Assembly (NCBI GenBank): GCA_002391105.1
Contig: DGRT01000060.1
Coordinates: forward strand, 1-22,530
From: Lachnospiraceae bacterium UBA4381
GTDB taxonomy: Bacteria > Bacillota > Clostridia > Lachnospirales > Lachnospiraceae
Reading direction: 5' to 3'
DNA length: 22,530 nucleotides
The translations under genes were made by a program, and so were the position numbers. A model generated the notes under the pieces. The model was given only the letters and a program-made list of their open reading frames with translations, made no database searches and was not told where the DNA came from. Within the stretch, counting starts at the first letter, position 1. Every line of letters begins with the position of its first letter. Positions 1 to 7,517 of this stretch are shown here, one piece after another.

Positions 1-352
1 CGTACTTCTTTCTTTCCTTCATACGTGGGTCTCTTGTAAGGAAGCCTGCCTTCTTGAGAACCGGCTTGTAATCCTCACTGGCACCTGCAAGTGCTCTTGA
101 TATACCATGTCTGATAGCTCCAGCCTGTCCTGTAAAACCACCACCATATACATTTACTGAAACATCAAACTTTCCTTCTGTTCCTGTAACAGCGAAAGGC
201 TGTCTAACGATAACCTTAAGTGTTTCAAGACCAAAGTACTCTTCAACATCTTTCTTGTTGACTGTTATCTTACCAGTACCAGGTGTAACATATACACGAG
301 CTACAGAGCTCTTTCTTCTACCTGTTCCGTAATATCTTGTATTCTTAGCCAT
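1..352 (-). CDS. rpsI: 30S ribosomal protein S9 (3' end cut by window edge)
   Basis: The minus strand from ATG at 352 reads MAKNTRYYGTGRRKSSVARV and continues with conserved S9 segments (VYVTPGTGKITVN, VYGGGFTGQAGAIRHGISRAL, LTRDPRMKERK). S9 is a small-subunit protein whose basic C-terminal tail reaches the P-site tRNA; that tail (about the last 13-15 residues of a usual 130) lies beyond the window. A GGAGGG ribosome binding site sits just upstream of the start, and the rplM stop is only 17 nt away, so the two genes are co-transcribed in the usual rplM-rpsI order. Identification is secure from the sequence itself. Confidence 0.97.
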   Translation of the reverse strand, partial: MAKNTRYYGTGRRKSSVARVYVTPGTGKITVNKKDVEEYFGLETLKVIVRQPFAVTGTEGKFDVSVNVYGGGFTGQAGAIRHGISRALAGASEDYKPVLKKAGFLTRDPRMKERKKY

Positions 353-369
353 TCTAAGTTCCCTCCTTC

Positions 370-804
370 TTAGTACTTGATCGTCATCACTTCAGGTTTC
401 TGTGCCTGATGCTTGTGATCCGGTCCGGCATACACGAAAAGCTTCTTGTACATCTGTCTTCCAAGAGGTCCCTTAGGAAGCATTCCCTTAACTGCATGCT
501 CAATTACAAATACAGGGTCCTTAGCAAGCTTCTCCTTAAGAGTAGCTGACTTCATACCACCGATATAGTCAGAGTGATGATAATAGATCTTATCATTCAG
601 CTTGTTACCTGAAACTCTGATCTTCTCAGCATTGATTACGATAACATAATCACCTGTGTCCATGCTAGGTGTATAGGTAGGCTTATTCTTACCTCTAAGC
701 ACCTTAGCGATTTCTGATGCAAGACGTCCAAGTGTCTGTCCCTCTGCATCAACTACATACCATTTTCTTTCAATGGTAGATGCGGTAGCCATATAGCTCT
801 TCAT
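370..804 (-). CDS. rplM: 50S ribosomal protein L13
   Basis: The 144-residue product has the family's usual length and its hallmark segments: TIERKWYVVDAEGQTLGRLA near residues 10-29, GKNKPTYTPSMDTGDYVIVINAEKI in the middle, the GMLPKGPLGRQMYKKL block near residues 107-122, and the ending HQAQKPEVMTIKY. L13 binds 23S rRNA early in large-subunit assembly. The start at 804 is supported by AGGAGG at 813-818, 8 nt upstream; a second in-frame Met at residue 5 has no separate ribosome binding site. It leads the rplM-rpsI operon, with a consensus promoter and a roughly 140-nt leader upstream. Confidence 0.98.
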   Translation of the reverse strand: MKSYMATASTIERKWYVVDAEGQTLGRLASEIAKVLRGKNKPTYTPSMDTGDYVIVINAEKIRVSGNKLNDKIYYHHSDYIGGMKSATLKEKLAKDPVFVIEHAVKGMLPKGPLGRQMYKKLFVYAGPDHKHQAQKPEVMTIKY

Positions 805-950
805 CTTTCATTCCTCCTATTTTCCGGGCAGTCTCACGACCACTCAACTCGTCTGCCACTTAAGCCCTGTGACAGAGTAGCCTACTCTGGTGCAGATGCA
901 CACTTTTCGGCGCCAATATTTACGACTGTAACCACCTAGAAGCAGTCACA
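805..950 (-). promoter_or_regulatory. structured 5' leader of rplM (possible L13-type autoregulatory leader)
   Basis: Between the predicted transcription start and the rplM ribosome binding site lie about 140 nt without an ORF. It contains an 8-nt inverted repeat CAGAGTAG/CTACTCTG with a 1-nt centre (873-889), the 5-bp hairpin GTGCA-GA-TGCAC just beside it (890-901), and GACTG/CAGTC arms at 924-928 and 943-947. Many Firmicutes rplM genes have a protein-binding leader; whether this one belongs to that Rfam family cannot be decided by eye. The stems are seen; regulation is inferred. Confidence 0.5.
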
Positions 951-957
951 GAACCGT

Positions 958-986
958 ATTTTACTCTATTTAAAAGGAAGTGTCAA
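958..986 (-). promoter_or_regulatory. sigma-A-type promoter of rplM-rpsI
   Basis: On the minus strand a perfect -35 TTGACA (981-986) is followed after exactly 17 nt by TAAAAT (958-963). Transcription would start near 950 and run into the structured leader and rplM. It lies in the gap after the stop of the GH31 gene, so the ribosomal pair has its own promoter. Confidence 0.85.
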
Positions 987-1079
987 CATTTTTCTGCAGT
1001 TCCAGAAGGGCGAGGCTTTAAACCTATATTCTGAGAAACTCAGGCAGGTAATCGGGCCGGTTAATCTTCTATCGATATG

Positions 1080-3479
1080 CTAAAACAAAATAGAAAATGT
1101 ATCCTCTTCTACAGTTATAACCGTATCATTTCCAACTATCTTCATTTCACCGCCACTTACCGAAGAAGCCTTCTCATTCACAATGACAAAGGTTATAGGA
1201 TAATCACCTGTCCTATGAATACCAACCTCAATATTTCCGCTTTCTTCTCTTGCCGCGTGGATATTTATGCACTCATTTTCCGTATCAGCCTCTGAGTAAA
1301 CATATCCAACAGTTTCATCTCCTTCACACAGATGATACAGCTTAAATGTTATACCATCCTTTACGTCATACTCAGGGCCGGTCTCGGTATTTGCAAACGG
1401 TATCAGTGAACCGGGGCGGGCAAGTATAGGCATCTCTGTATAGCCTACCTTTTCTTTGATCCATTTTCCGCCTTCATACTCCTTACCGGTAACTATATCT
1501 ATCCAGGCAGCCTCCTCATCCGGAAGATAATACTCTGCAATAGACTTATCATTAAATACAGGAGCAACCAGCAGACTGTCCCCCAGCATATACTGCTTAT
1601 CAAGATACTGTGCCATCTTATCATCAGGATATTCCATAATCATAGCTCTCATGGAAGGAATACCGGTATGATTTGCATTTATAGCTGTATCCCAGATATA
1701 AGGCATAAGTCTGCTTTTCAGTTTTGTATAAAATCTTACTACGTCCACAGCCTCTTCATCATATACCCACGGAACCCTGTAGGAGGTACTTCCATGAAGT
1801 CTGCTGTGAGAGGAAAGGAGACCAAATGCAGCCCATCTCTTATATACATCAGGAGTCGAGGTATTCTCAAAGCCGCCTATATCGTGGCTCCAGAAACCAA
1901 AGCCCGACATCTGGAGTGAGAGACCTCCTCTGAGGGACTGCTCCATGGACTCATAATCTGACCAGCAGTCACCTCCCCAGTGTACAGGGAACTTCTGTCC
2001 GCCTGTAGTAGCTGAACGGGCAAAAAGAACAGCTTCTCCCTTGCCCTTTTTCTCCTCCAGCACCTCGAATACAGCTTTATTATAAAGATATGTATAATAA
2101 TTATGCATCTTGCGCGGATTCTTCTTGTTATAATATACAGCATCAACCGGAATCCTCTCTCCGAAGTCAGTCTTAAAGGCATCTACGCCCATATCGACCA
2201 TTCTACGGAGCTGATCCTGATACCACTTTACTGCATCAGGGTTGGTAAAATCTACAACCGCCATTCCCGGCTGCCACATATCCCACTGCCATACTCCGCC
2301 ATCAGGTCTTTTCAGAAAGTAGTCCTTTTCCATGCCCTCATCAAAAAGCTCCGATTCCTGAGCAATATAAGGATTGATCCATACACAGACCTTCAGTCCT
2401 TTGTCATGTATTCTTCTTAACATTCCCTCCGGATCAGGAAATACTCTTTCATCCCACACGAAGTTTGTCCAGTGGAAGTCCTTCATCCAGAAGCAGTCAA
2501 AATGAAATACCTTGAGCGGGATGTCTCTTTCCAGCATTCCATCTATAAAGCTCATAACTGTTTCTTCATCATAATTGGTTGTAAAGGAAGTAGAAAGCCA
2601 CAGCCCGAAGGTCCAGGCAGGTGGAAGTGCAGGGCGTCCTGTAAGTGCCGTGTATCTTGAAAGAACCTCCTTCATCTCCGGTCCATCTATAAAGAAGTAA
2701 TCCAGCTCCTCACCGGGAACTGTGAAGCTAAGCTTGTTAACTATCTCTGAACAGACTTCAAAGCTTACCTTGTCGCTGTGATTTACAAAAACGCCGTATC
2801 CCCTGCTGGACATATAGAACGGAATACTTTTATAGCTTATATCTGTTGCTGTACCTCCATCCTCATTCCATATCTCAACAGTCTGTCCGTTTTTGATAAA
2901 TGGAGTAAACTTCTCACCAAAGCCATAGAACTTCTCATCAACTGCAACCGAAAGCTGCTGACGCATATACATATCTGTATCTAATGAACTAACATACGCA
3001 TCACCCTTCCAGTCAGTCTTTATATATGCAAGATCTCTGCCACTGCTCTTGGATAAAATCTCCCCCTTTATCTCTCCATTATCCGGATCCTCAGGGAATT
3101 CACTAAGTCTTATATATTCCATGGCAAAGTCCTGCTTCAGGATACGAAGCATAAGATCTCCGCTATATACCCTTATCTCTGTATCATTTTCTCCATATTC
3201 CATAAAACCGTTTTCATCACTTATTTCAAGCTCAAAATGCGGAGCATCATCCACTGCACCCTTATAGTGATAGGTTCTGACACGTATAACACCATATAAC
3301 GGAGCACTGATCTCCAGTGTCAGCACTATTCCACCCAGGGTACAGCCCCTGTTAAAGATCCGTGAAGTAGGAGCGGTAAGCTTAAGACCATCCTCCTTCT
3401 TATCTATAAAATAAATCTCCTGAGGTGAAAAGCAGCCCACACCCTCTTTCATGATCCAGCATCCATTACTAAATTTCAT
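1080..3479 (-). CDS. yicI: GH31 alpha-xylosidase (YicI-like)
   Basis: A 799-residue glycoside hydrolase family 31 enzyme without signal peptide, so probably cytoplasmic. It follows E. coli YicI closely: N-terminal MKFSNGCWIMKEGV, central FHFDCFWMK and ICVWINPYIAQ-like segments, the nucleophile motif KTDFGERIP (Asp about 438) and the acid/base motif HWGGDCWSDYESM (Asp about 504); the 66-residue spacing equals that between YicI Asp416 and Asp482. The family removes alpha-D-xylosyl residues, for example isoprimeverose released from xyloglucan (EC 3.2.1.177). An upstream in-frame ATG at 3530 would add 17 residues, but GGAGG at 3487-3491 sits 7 nt from the ATG at 3479 and the protein then begins as in relatives. 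No sugar transporter or regulator is adjacent, so the physiological substrate is inferred. Confidence 0.93.
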   Translation of the reverse strand: MKFSNGCWIMKEGVGCFSPQEIYFIDKKEDGLKLTAPTSRIFNRGCTLGGIVLTLEISAPLYGVIRVRTYHYKGAVDDAPHFELEISDENGFMEYGENDTEIRVYSGDLMLRILKQDFAMEYIRLSEFPEDPDNGEIKGEILSKSSGRDLAYIKTDWKGDAYVSSLDTDMYMRQQLSVAVDEKFYGFGEKFTPFIKNGQTVEIWNEDGGTATDISYKSIPFYMSSRGYGVFVNHSDKVSFEVCSEIVNKLSFTVPGEELDYFFIDGPEMKEVLSRYTALTGRPALPPAWTFGLWLSTSFTTNYDEETVMSFIDGMLERDIPLKVFHFDCFWMKDFHWTNFVWDERVFPDPEGMLRRIHDKGLKVCVWINPYIAQESELFDEGMEKDYFLKRPDGGVWQWDMWQPGMAVVDFTNPDAVKWYQDQLRRMVDMGVDAFKTDFGERIPVDAVYYNKKNPRKMHNYYTYLYNKAVFEVLEEKKGKGEAVLFARSATTGGQKFPVHWGGDCWSDYESMEQSLRGGLSLQMSGFGFWSHDIGGFENTSTPDVYKRWAAFGLLSSHSRLHGSTSYRVPWVYDEEAVDVVRFYTKLKSRLMPYIWDTAINANHTGIPSMRAMIMEYPDDKMAQYLDKQYMLGDSLLVAPVFNDKSIAEYYLPDEEAAWIDIVTGKEYEGGKWIKEKVGYTEMPILARPGSLIPFANTETGPEYDVKDGITFKLYHLCEGDETVGYVYSEADTENECINIHAAREESGNIEVGIHRTGDYPITFVIVNEKASSVSGGEMKIVGNDTVITVEEDTFSILF

Positions 3480-3486
3480 ATCTATT

Positions 3487-3491
3487 CCTCC
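3487..3491 (-). promoter_or_regulatory. ribosome binding site fixing the GH31 start
   Basis: GGAGG lies 7 nt upstream of the ATG at 3479. It selects this codon over the in-frame ATG at 3530, which would extend the protein by 17 non-conserved residues. Confidence 0.75.
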
Positions 3492-3644
3492 GTATCTCTG
3501 TCCGCTATTACAGCAGTTTATGAGAAGCATCAGCCTCTCACCTTACACTTTATGCCTCTATAATAGTGTTCCAACGGCTGTTTTTTCTACATAAAGTATG
3601 AGCCTTTTTATACCCTCAAAATTGGTTCATTTGCCAGAATGCCC

Positions 3645-5732
3645 TTAAACAGTTGCAAATCCATTCTTCATCCTGCTTTCGTATTCATGTACCGGCATAG
3701 GCTTTGCAAAGTAGTAGCCCTGTATCATGTCACAGCCCTCTGCCGCAAGGAAGTCAACCTGATCCTTTACTTCAACACCCTCTGCCACAGTTCTCATATT
3801 AAGACTCTGTGCCAGCTTTATCGCCTCTGACACAACTATCTCTCCACGGCCATCATCACCGGAGCCCCGGAAGAAATCAGCATCCAGCTTCAGAACATCC
3901 AGAGGCATATCCTTGAGAGAATTGAGCGAGGAATAACCGGAGCCGAAATCGTCCATCGAAACTGTAAATCCATACTCCTTGAGCTTTCTAATGGTATCTA
4001 TCATGGCTTTTTTGTCATCAAAGAAAGCACTCTCTGTAAGCTCTATCTCTATAAGATTATGAGGAGCACCTTCTCTATCCACCATATCTCTTATCTGCTC
4101 CGCCAGATCACTTTCCACAAAATGAGCTCTGGATACATTTACAGAAACAGGTACAAGGTTGTAGCCCTCGTCCAGCCATCTTTTCTGATCTCTGGCAACA
4201 TGAGTCAGCATATAATGGTCTATCTCGGTAATAAATCCATTTTTCTCAAATATAGGTATGAATCTTCCCGGAGTAACAAAGCCAAAGTCCGGTGATTCCC
4301 ATCTGATAAGCGCTTCCGCTCCCCTGAGAACATTCGTTCTGGGATCGTACTTGGGCTGGTAGTAAACCTGAAACTCTTCATTTCTGACTGCCTGCTCCTG
4401 CTTCTCCTGAACCATATCCAGCCATTTTTCTTCTTCAACCAGCTTTTCATCAAATATTACAATCTCTGTCTCATCTGTATCTTCTATAGAAGCTCTGGCA
4501 GTGCAGGCGTTGTTATAGCTGGTATCCATGCTGAAGCTCTTTCTCTTTACAACCCTGCCCTTTGCATCCAGCCAGGGACGTACTATATCCACGCCCACCT
4601 TCATACTCAGCTTGTGCTCCTGATCAATCCCGCGAATATCCGAAATGATCTCATAGAGCCTTCTCTTTGCACTGTCCTCATCACTGACATTCAGAATAAG
4701 TGCAAAGTTAGAAGCAGTAGTATGGGCACACATTTCTTTTGGAGACAGGCTTCTCTGAACCTTATTGTATATGCTTCCAAGAAGCTTTTCGCCGTCCTCA
4801 ACAGAGTGACAGAGACAGTAATTTCTGTAGTTGACAAGCACCATATTGACTACTGCGTAGGTGTCCCTGGCAGCCCTTCCTTTTCTCAGATACTGTTCTC
4901 CTCTTATAAGGAAATACATCCAGTTATGTCCCTTTGTAATGGGATCCTCAAAGAACAGACCAACTATCCTTATTTGTCTTACTATACTGGAAATGACATT
5001 TACCAGCATGGTTATCAGCAGTATCAGCACCAGTACTATGATAATTATGGATACGATTCCAAAAAGAAAGAGATCGTTAACATTTACAGAAAAGGATGCT
5101 TTACCTGCAAACTTCTCCGCTCCGTCCTTAACATCTACTGCTATCCAAAGCGGAAAATTGATGATTTTGGTTCCGTTTTCGTAAAAATCATCATCGGAAT
5201 ATACTGTTATATACTCATCACCATCGTTCAAATGCTGCTCATCAGCCTGTATCTCTACAGCTTCGTTACCGATATATTTAAAAACCTCTCCCCAGTTAAC
5301 TCTAAGTCTTCCTTCTGAAACATAAAATATGTTACGCTCCGAATCCCTGTATATATCAACATTTTTCAGAAACTCGGAAAGATCCGCCTTCTCAGGTCCC
5401 TCCATTCTGGTATCAGTTCCGGAAGTATGCAGTTTCTGTCCGGAGCTGTCCAGAACCACATAATCATTTTCTCCATTATCCAGCACTGCATGAACCACGC
5501 TGTTATCGCCCGCTTCGTACATTTTGGCAAGATTCTCTATCCTGTCATATTCATTCTGAAGCTTCGACGCCGCAACATAGCTGGCGAACAGCCACAGAGT
5601 AACGGTCATAATAACCGCAACCATAATCATAGTAATGATAAAAGATATAATGGAGCCCCAGAAGCTTGCCTTCTTAACCTTCTTATACAGAAGCCTGTTC
5701 TTGTCGCGCTTCCTGTCGTTTTTCTGTTCCAT
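3645..5732 (-). CDS. membrane-anchored EAL-domain c-di-GMP phosphodiesterase with degenerate GGDEF domain
   Basis: This 695-residue protein has a TM helix at about 24-52, an extracytoplasmic segment of about 165 residues, a second TM helix at about 219-248, a GGDEF-like domain (about 285-430) and a C-terminal EAL domain (about 440-690). The EAL domain keeps the signatures of active enzymes: GAEALIRW (471-478), NVS, ELTES (564-568), DDFGSGYSS (from 594), Lys615, EGVE (651-654) and QGYYFAKP. The GGDEF position reads ASNF, so no cyclase activity is expected. The likely reaction is hydrolysis of c-di-GMP to pGpG in response to an external or membrane signal. GGAGG lies 7-8 nt before the ATG. The gene follows the ABC-2 exporter genes by 57 nt on the same strand, suggesting one operon. 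Confidence 0.92.
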   Translation of the reverse strand: MEQKNDRKRDKNRLLYKKVKKASFWGSIISFIITMIMVAVIMTVTLWLFASYVAASKLQNEYDRIENLAKMYEAGDNSVVHAVLDNGENDYVVLDSSGQKLHTSGTDTRMEGPEKADLSEFLKNVDIYRDSERNIFYVSEGRLRVNWGEVFKYIGNEAVEIQADEQHLNDGDEYITVYSDDDFYENGTKIINFPLWIAVDVKDGAEKFAGKASFSVNVNDLFLFGIVSIIIIVLVLILLITMLVNVISSIVRQIRIVGLFFEDPITKGHNWMYFLIRGEQYLRKGRAARDTYAVVNMVLVNYRNYCLCHSVEDGEKLLGSIYNKVQRSLSPKEMCAHTTASNFALILNVSDEDSAKRRLYEIISDIRGIDQEHKLSMKVGVDIVRPWLDAKGRVVKRKSFSMDTSYNNACTARASIEDTDETEIVIFDEKLVEEEKWLDMVQEKQEQAVRNEEFQVYYQPKYDPRTNVLRGAEALIRWESPDFGFVTPGRFIPIFEKNGFITEIDHYMLTHVARDQKRWLDEGYNLVPVSVNVSRAHFVESDLAEQIRDMVDREGAPHNLIEIELTESAFFDDKKAMIDTIRKLKEYGFTVSMDDFGSGYSSLNSLKDMPLDVLKLDADFFRGSGDDGRGEIVVSEAIKLAQSLNMRTVAEGVEVKDQVDFLAAEGCDMIQGYYFAKPMPVHEYESRMKNGFATV

Positions 5733-5752
5733 CTACTCTTCCTCCTTCACAA

Positions 5753-5770
5753 AACCGGTCATTTCCGGTT
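5753..5770 (-). other. small hairpin between ABC permease and EAL gene
   Basis: AACCGG and CCGGTT arms flank a 6-nt loop in the 57-nt gap, shortly before the ribosome binding site of the EAL gene. On the minus strand only a short T-rich stretch follows, so it is at most a weak terminator; a role in translation or mRNA processing is equally possible. Confidence 0.4.
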
Positions 5771-5789
5771 CCTATTATCAGCCATACCT

Positions 5790-6578
5790 TTACCCCTTCT
5801 CCGCTCTCCAGATGGCAAATATATATGTCAGTATCAGCAATATAATATTCAATAAAAGCGGCATCACCAGCTCTGAATAATCGGTATGCGTATCATATAC
5901 AAAGGTCAGCATATAGGTCGGCAGATATTTCCCTATAGGCAGGAAATTCATTATATCCGGCACAAAAAGAACTGTTCCTATAACTGAAATTGCCGCAACT
6001 ATTCCATTCCTGAACCAGACTGACATCAGCATGGTATATGAAACTATAAATGCCATATTCAGCCCATGTATGAATGCCAGAAGGACTGCATCCGGAATGC
6101 TCATGTCACGGACCATAAAAGTATTTGCCACTATATAGTAGAGAATATAGGCTACAAATACGCATGCTCCGGAGGACACTCCATATACGATACATTTTCC
6201 AAGTATCAGGTCACTTCTGAGATACCCCTGCTCTATCGGAAGAACCCATTTACCCTTCTTCCACTCCCTGGGCAGTATGCCATTTACAACCAGCACCAGC
6301 ACAAGACTATAGAAAAATCCTATATAATAGGAAAATACACCAATATTCGCCGACACTATCTTAGGATAGAGTGTTGACATCATATCCTCCAGAGACTGTA
6401 TATCAAAGCCCGGCAGCTCCATAGTGAGATAGTCCGGAATATCGGTAAATATCACCGTAAAGCCCATTATCATAACTCCGATACCCAGAGCCAGAAGTCC
6501 AAAGATAAGCAGCTTTCCTGTGCGGAGTACCTCTTTAATGTCCTTTAATATGCAGCACTTAAGCCCGGTATATTTCAT
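5790..6578 (-). CDS. ABC-2 type transporter permease
   Basis: A 262-residue integral membrane protein with about six helices (roughly 22-45, 78-102, 129-151, 161-185, 191-208, 236-257). The cytoplasmic stretch GILPREWKKGKWVLPIEQGY resembles the coupling region that in ABC-2 permeases follows the second helix. The substrate is unknown; relatives export drugs, peptides or lipids. The start is the ATG at 6578, which overlaps the ATPase stop as ATGA and has AGGAGG 7 nt upstream; an in-frame GTG at 6584 would add two residues but lies too close to that site. Stop-start overlap with the ATPase gene shows translational coupling and a shared complex. Confidence 0.88.
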   Translation of the reverse strand: MKYTGLKCCILKDIKEVLRTGKLLIFGLLALGIGVMIMGFTVIFTDIPDYLTMELPGFDIQSLEDMMSTLYPKIVSANIGVFSYYIGFFYSLVLVLVVNGILPREWKKGKWVLPIEQGYLRSDLILGKCIVYGVSSGACVFVAYILYYIVANTFMVRDMSIPDAVLLAFIHGLNMAFIVSYTMLMSVWFRNGIVAAISVIGTVLFVPDIMNFLPIGKYLPTYMLTFVYDTHTDYSELVMPLLLNIILLILTYIFAIWRAEKG

Positions 6579-7453
6579 AGGCACACCTCCTGAAATATAT
6601 TATCAAGTGAAACAGCGGCGCTGCTTATAGATACTATTTCCTGAGGAAGAGCCGCAAGCCCGGAGAGTGCACTCTGCTGACTTTCCAGCTTATGCTCTTT
6701 ATCCAGAACTATCCTGACTGTGACCGGATCAATCACAAATAATGAAGGAGCAAACCTGTAAAGTGTATCAAGATCCGGTTCGGTACTGAACTTTATTATC
6801 ATTTCGGAGGAATTCTCCCTGCTCTTCGCCACATCCACTTCTTTTACTATAACACCATTACTGAGAAAGCCTGCCTTGTCACAGATACTATCCATATCTG
6901 CAAGGATATGAGTAGAAAGAATAACTGTTTTACCGGCATCCTTCAGCCTGCGAAGTATGGACCTTACATCATTTCTTCCTGAAGGATCCAGAGCGCTGGT
7001 GGGTTCGTCCATCAGAACAACCTCCGGATCATTGACAAGCACTCCGGCTATACCAAGTCTCTGCCTCATGCCCCTGGACATGGTTCTTGCCTTTGTTCCG
7101 GCAGGAAGCCCTACCATATCCAGAAGTTCATTCCTTCTATCCAGTTTTTTACTGTCCTTCTTATCTGAGTTCATCAGAAGAAAATCCAGATATTCATCTG
7201 TAGTAAGATAATCATAGAATTCCGGCAGATCCGGAAGATAACCAATATGCTTCTTCTGAGACGTGTCGCCATCCACATTGCAGCTTCCGCCATCAGCACT
7301 GATAAGACCTGACATTATATTCATAAGTGTAGTCTTGCCTGCACCATTTTTACCTATCAGTCCATATATCTCGCCTCTGCCGACCTGAAAGCTGACGCCC
7401 TTCAAAACATCCTTTGCACCAAAGGACTTTCTTATATCCTTTACCTTTATCAA
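6575..7453 (-). CDS. ABC transporter ATP-binding protein (ABC-2 exporter)
   Basis: A 292-residue nucleotide-binding subunit. Walker A is GKNGAGKTT (residues 34-42), the signature is the variant MSRGMRQR (about 125-132), Walker B is VVLMDEP (145-151), and the switch histidine lies in STHIL (about His182). The order, length and C-terminal extension fit the BcrA/CcmA-like exporter ATPases that pair with ABC-2 permeases. The start codon is TTG at 7453, with a GAGGTGAGG ribosome binding site directly upstream; no ATG or GTG gives a better beginning for the conserved IKVKDIRKSFG strand. The T-run of the preceding gene's terminator ends about 16 nt upstream, so expression may depend on read-through or on a promoter inside the preceding gene. 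Confidence 0.93.
   Translation of the reverse strand: MIKVKDIRKSFGAKDVLKGVSFQVGRGEIYGLIGKNGAGKTTLMNIMSGLISADGGSCNVDGDTSQKKHIGYLPDLPEFYDYLTTDEYLDFLLMNSDKKDSKKLDRRNELLDMVGLPAGTKARTMSRGMRQRLGIAGVLVNDPEVVLMDEPTSALDPSGRNDVRSILRRLKDAGKTVILSTHILADMDSICDKAGFLSNGVIVKEVDVAKSRENSSEMIIKFSTEPDLDTLYRFAPSLFVIDPVTVRIVLDKEHKLESQQSALSGLAALPQEIVSISSAAVSLDNIFQEVCL
6586..6591 (-). promoter_or_regulatory. ribosome binding site of ABC permease, inside the ATPase gene
   Basis: AGGAGG lies in the last codons of the ATPase gene, 7 nt before the ATG at 6578. It decides the ATG over the GTG two codons earlier. Confidence 0.75.
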
Positions 7454-7468
7454 ACCCTCACCTCATAT

Positions 7469-7502
7469 AAAAAAAAGTCCGACCTGTCAAACAGCCGGAC
7501 TT
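7469..7502 (-). terminator. intrinsic terminator of the PAS-EAL gene
   Basis: On the minus strand AAGTCCG/CGGACTT arms (7475-7481 and 7496-7502) form a 7-bp stem, with further CTG/CAG pairing inside the loop, followed by eight T residues. It lies 16 nt beyond the stop of the PAS-EAL gene and immediately before the ribosome binding site of the ABC ATPase gene. Confidence 0.85.
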
Positions 7503-7517
7503 CCTTCCATCTCTATA

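Noticed and set aside
1031..1043. CTGAG-AAA-CTCAG hairpin after the GH31 gene as a terminator
   Set aside because: The stem is only 5 bp and no T-run follows on the minus strand.
3540..3600. TATTAT-like -10 boxes upstream of the GH31 gene
   Set aside because: No acceptable -35 at normal spacing was found, so no promoter is claimed.
4614..5318. 234-codon open frame on the plus strand opposite the membrane EAL gene
   Set aside because: It is antisense to a well-supported gene and its product looks like back-translated low-complexity sequence without a domain.
7485..7490. Perfect TTGACA on the minus strand in the terminator loop, with TATGAG 17 nt downstream
   Set aside because: The -10 is poor and transcription would begin almost at the TTG start codon with the ribosome binding site left out; the hexamer is explained by the hairpin loop.
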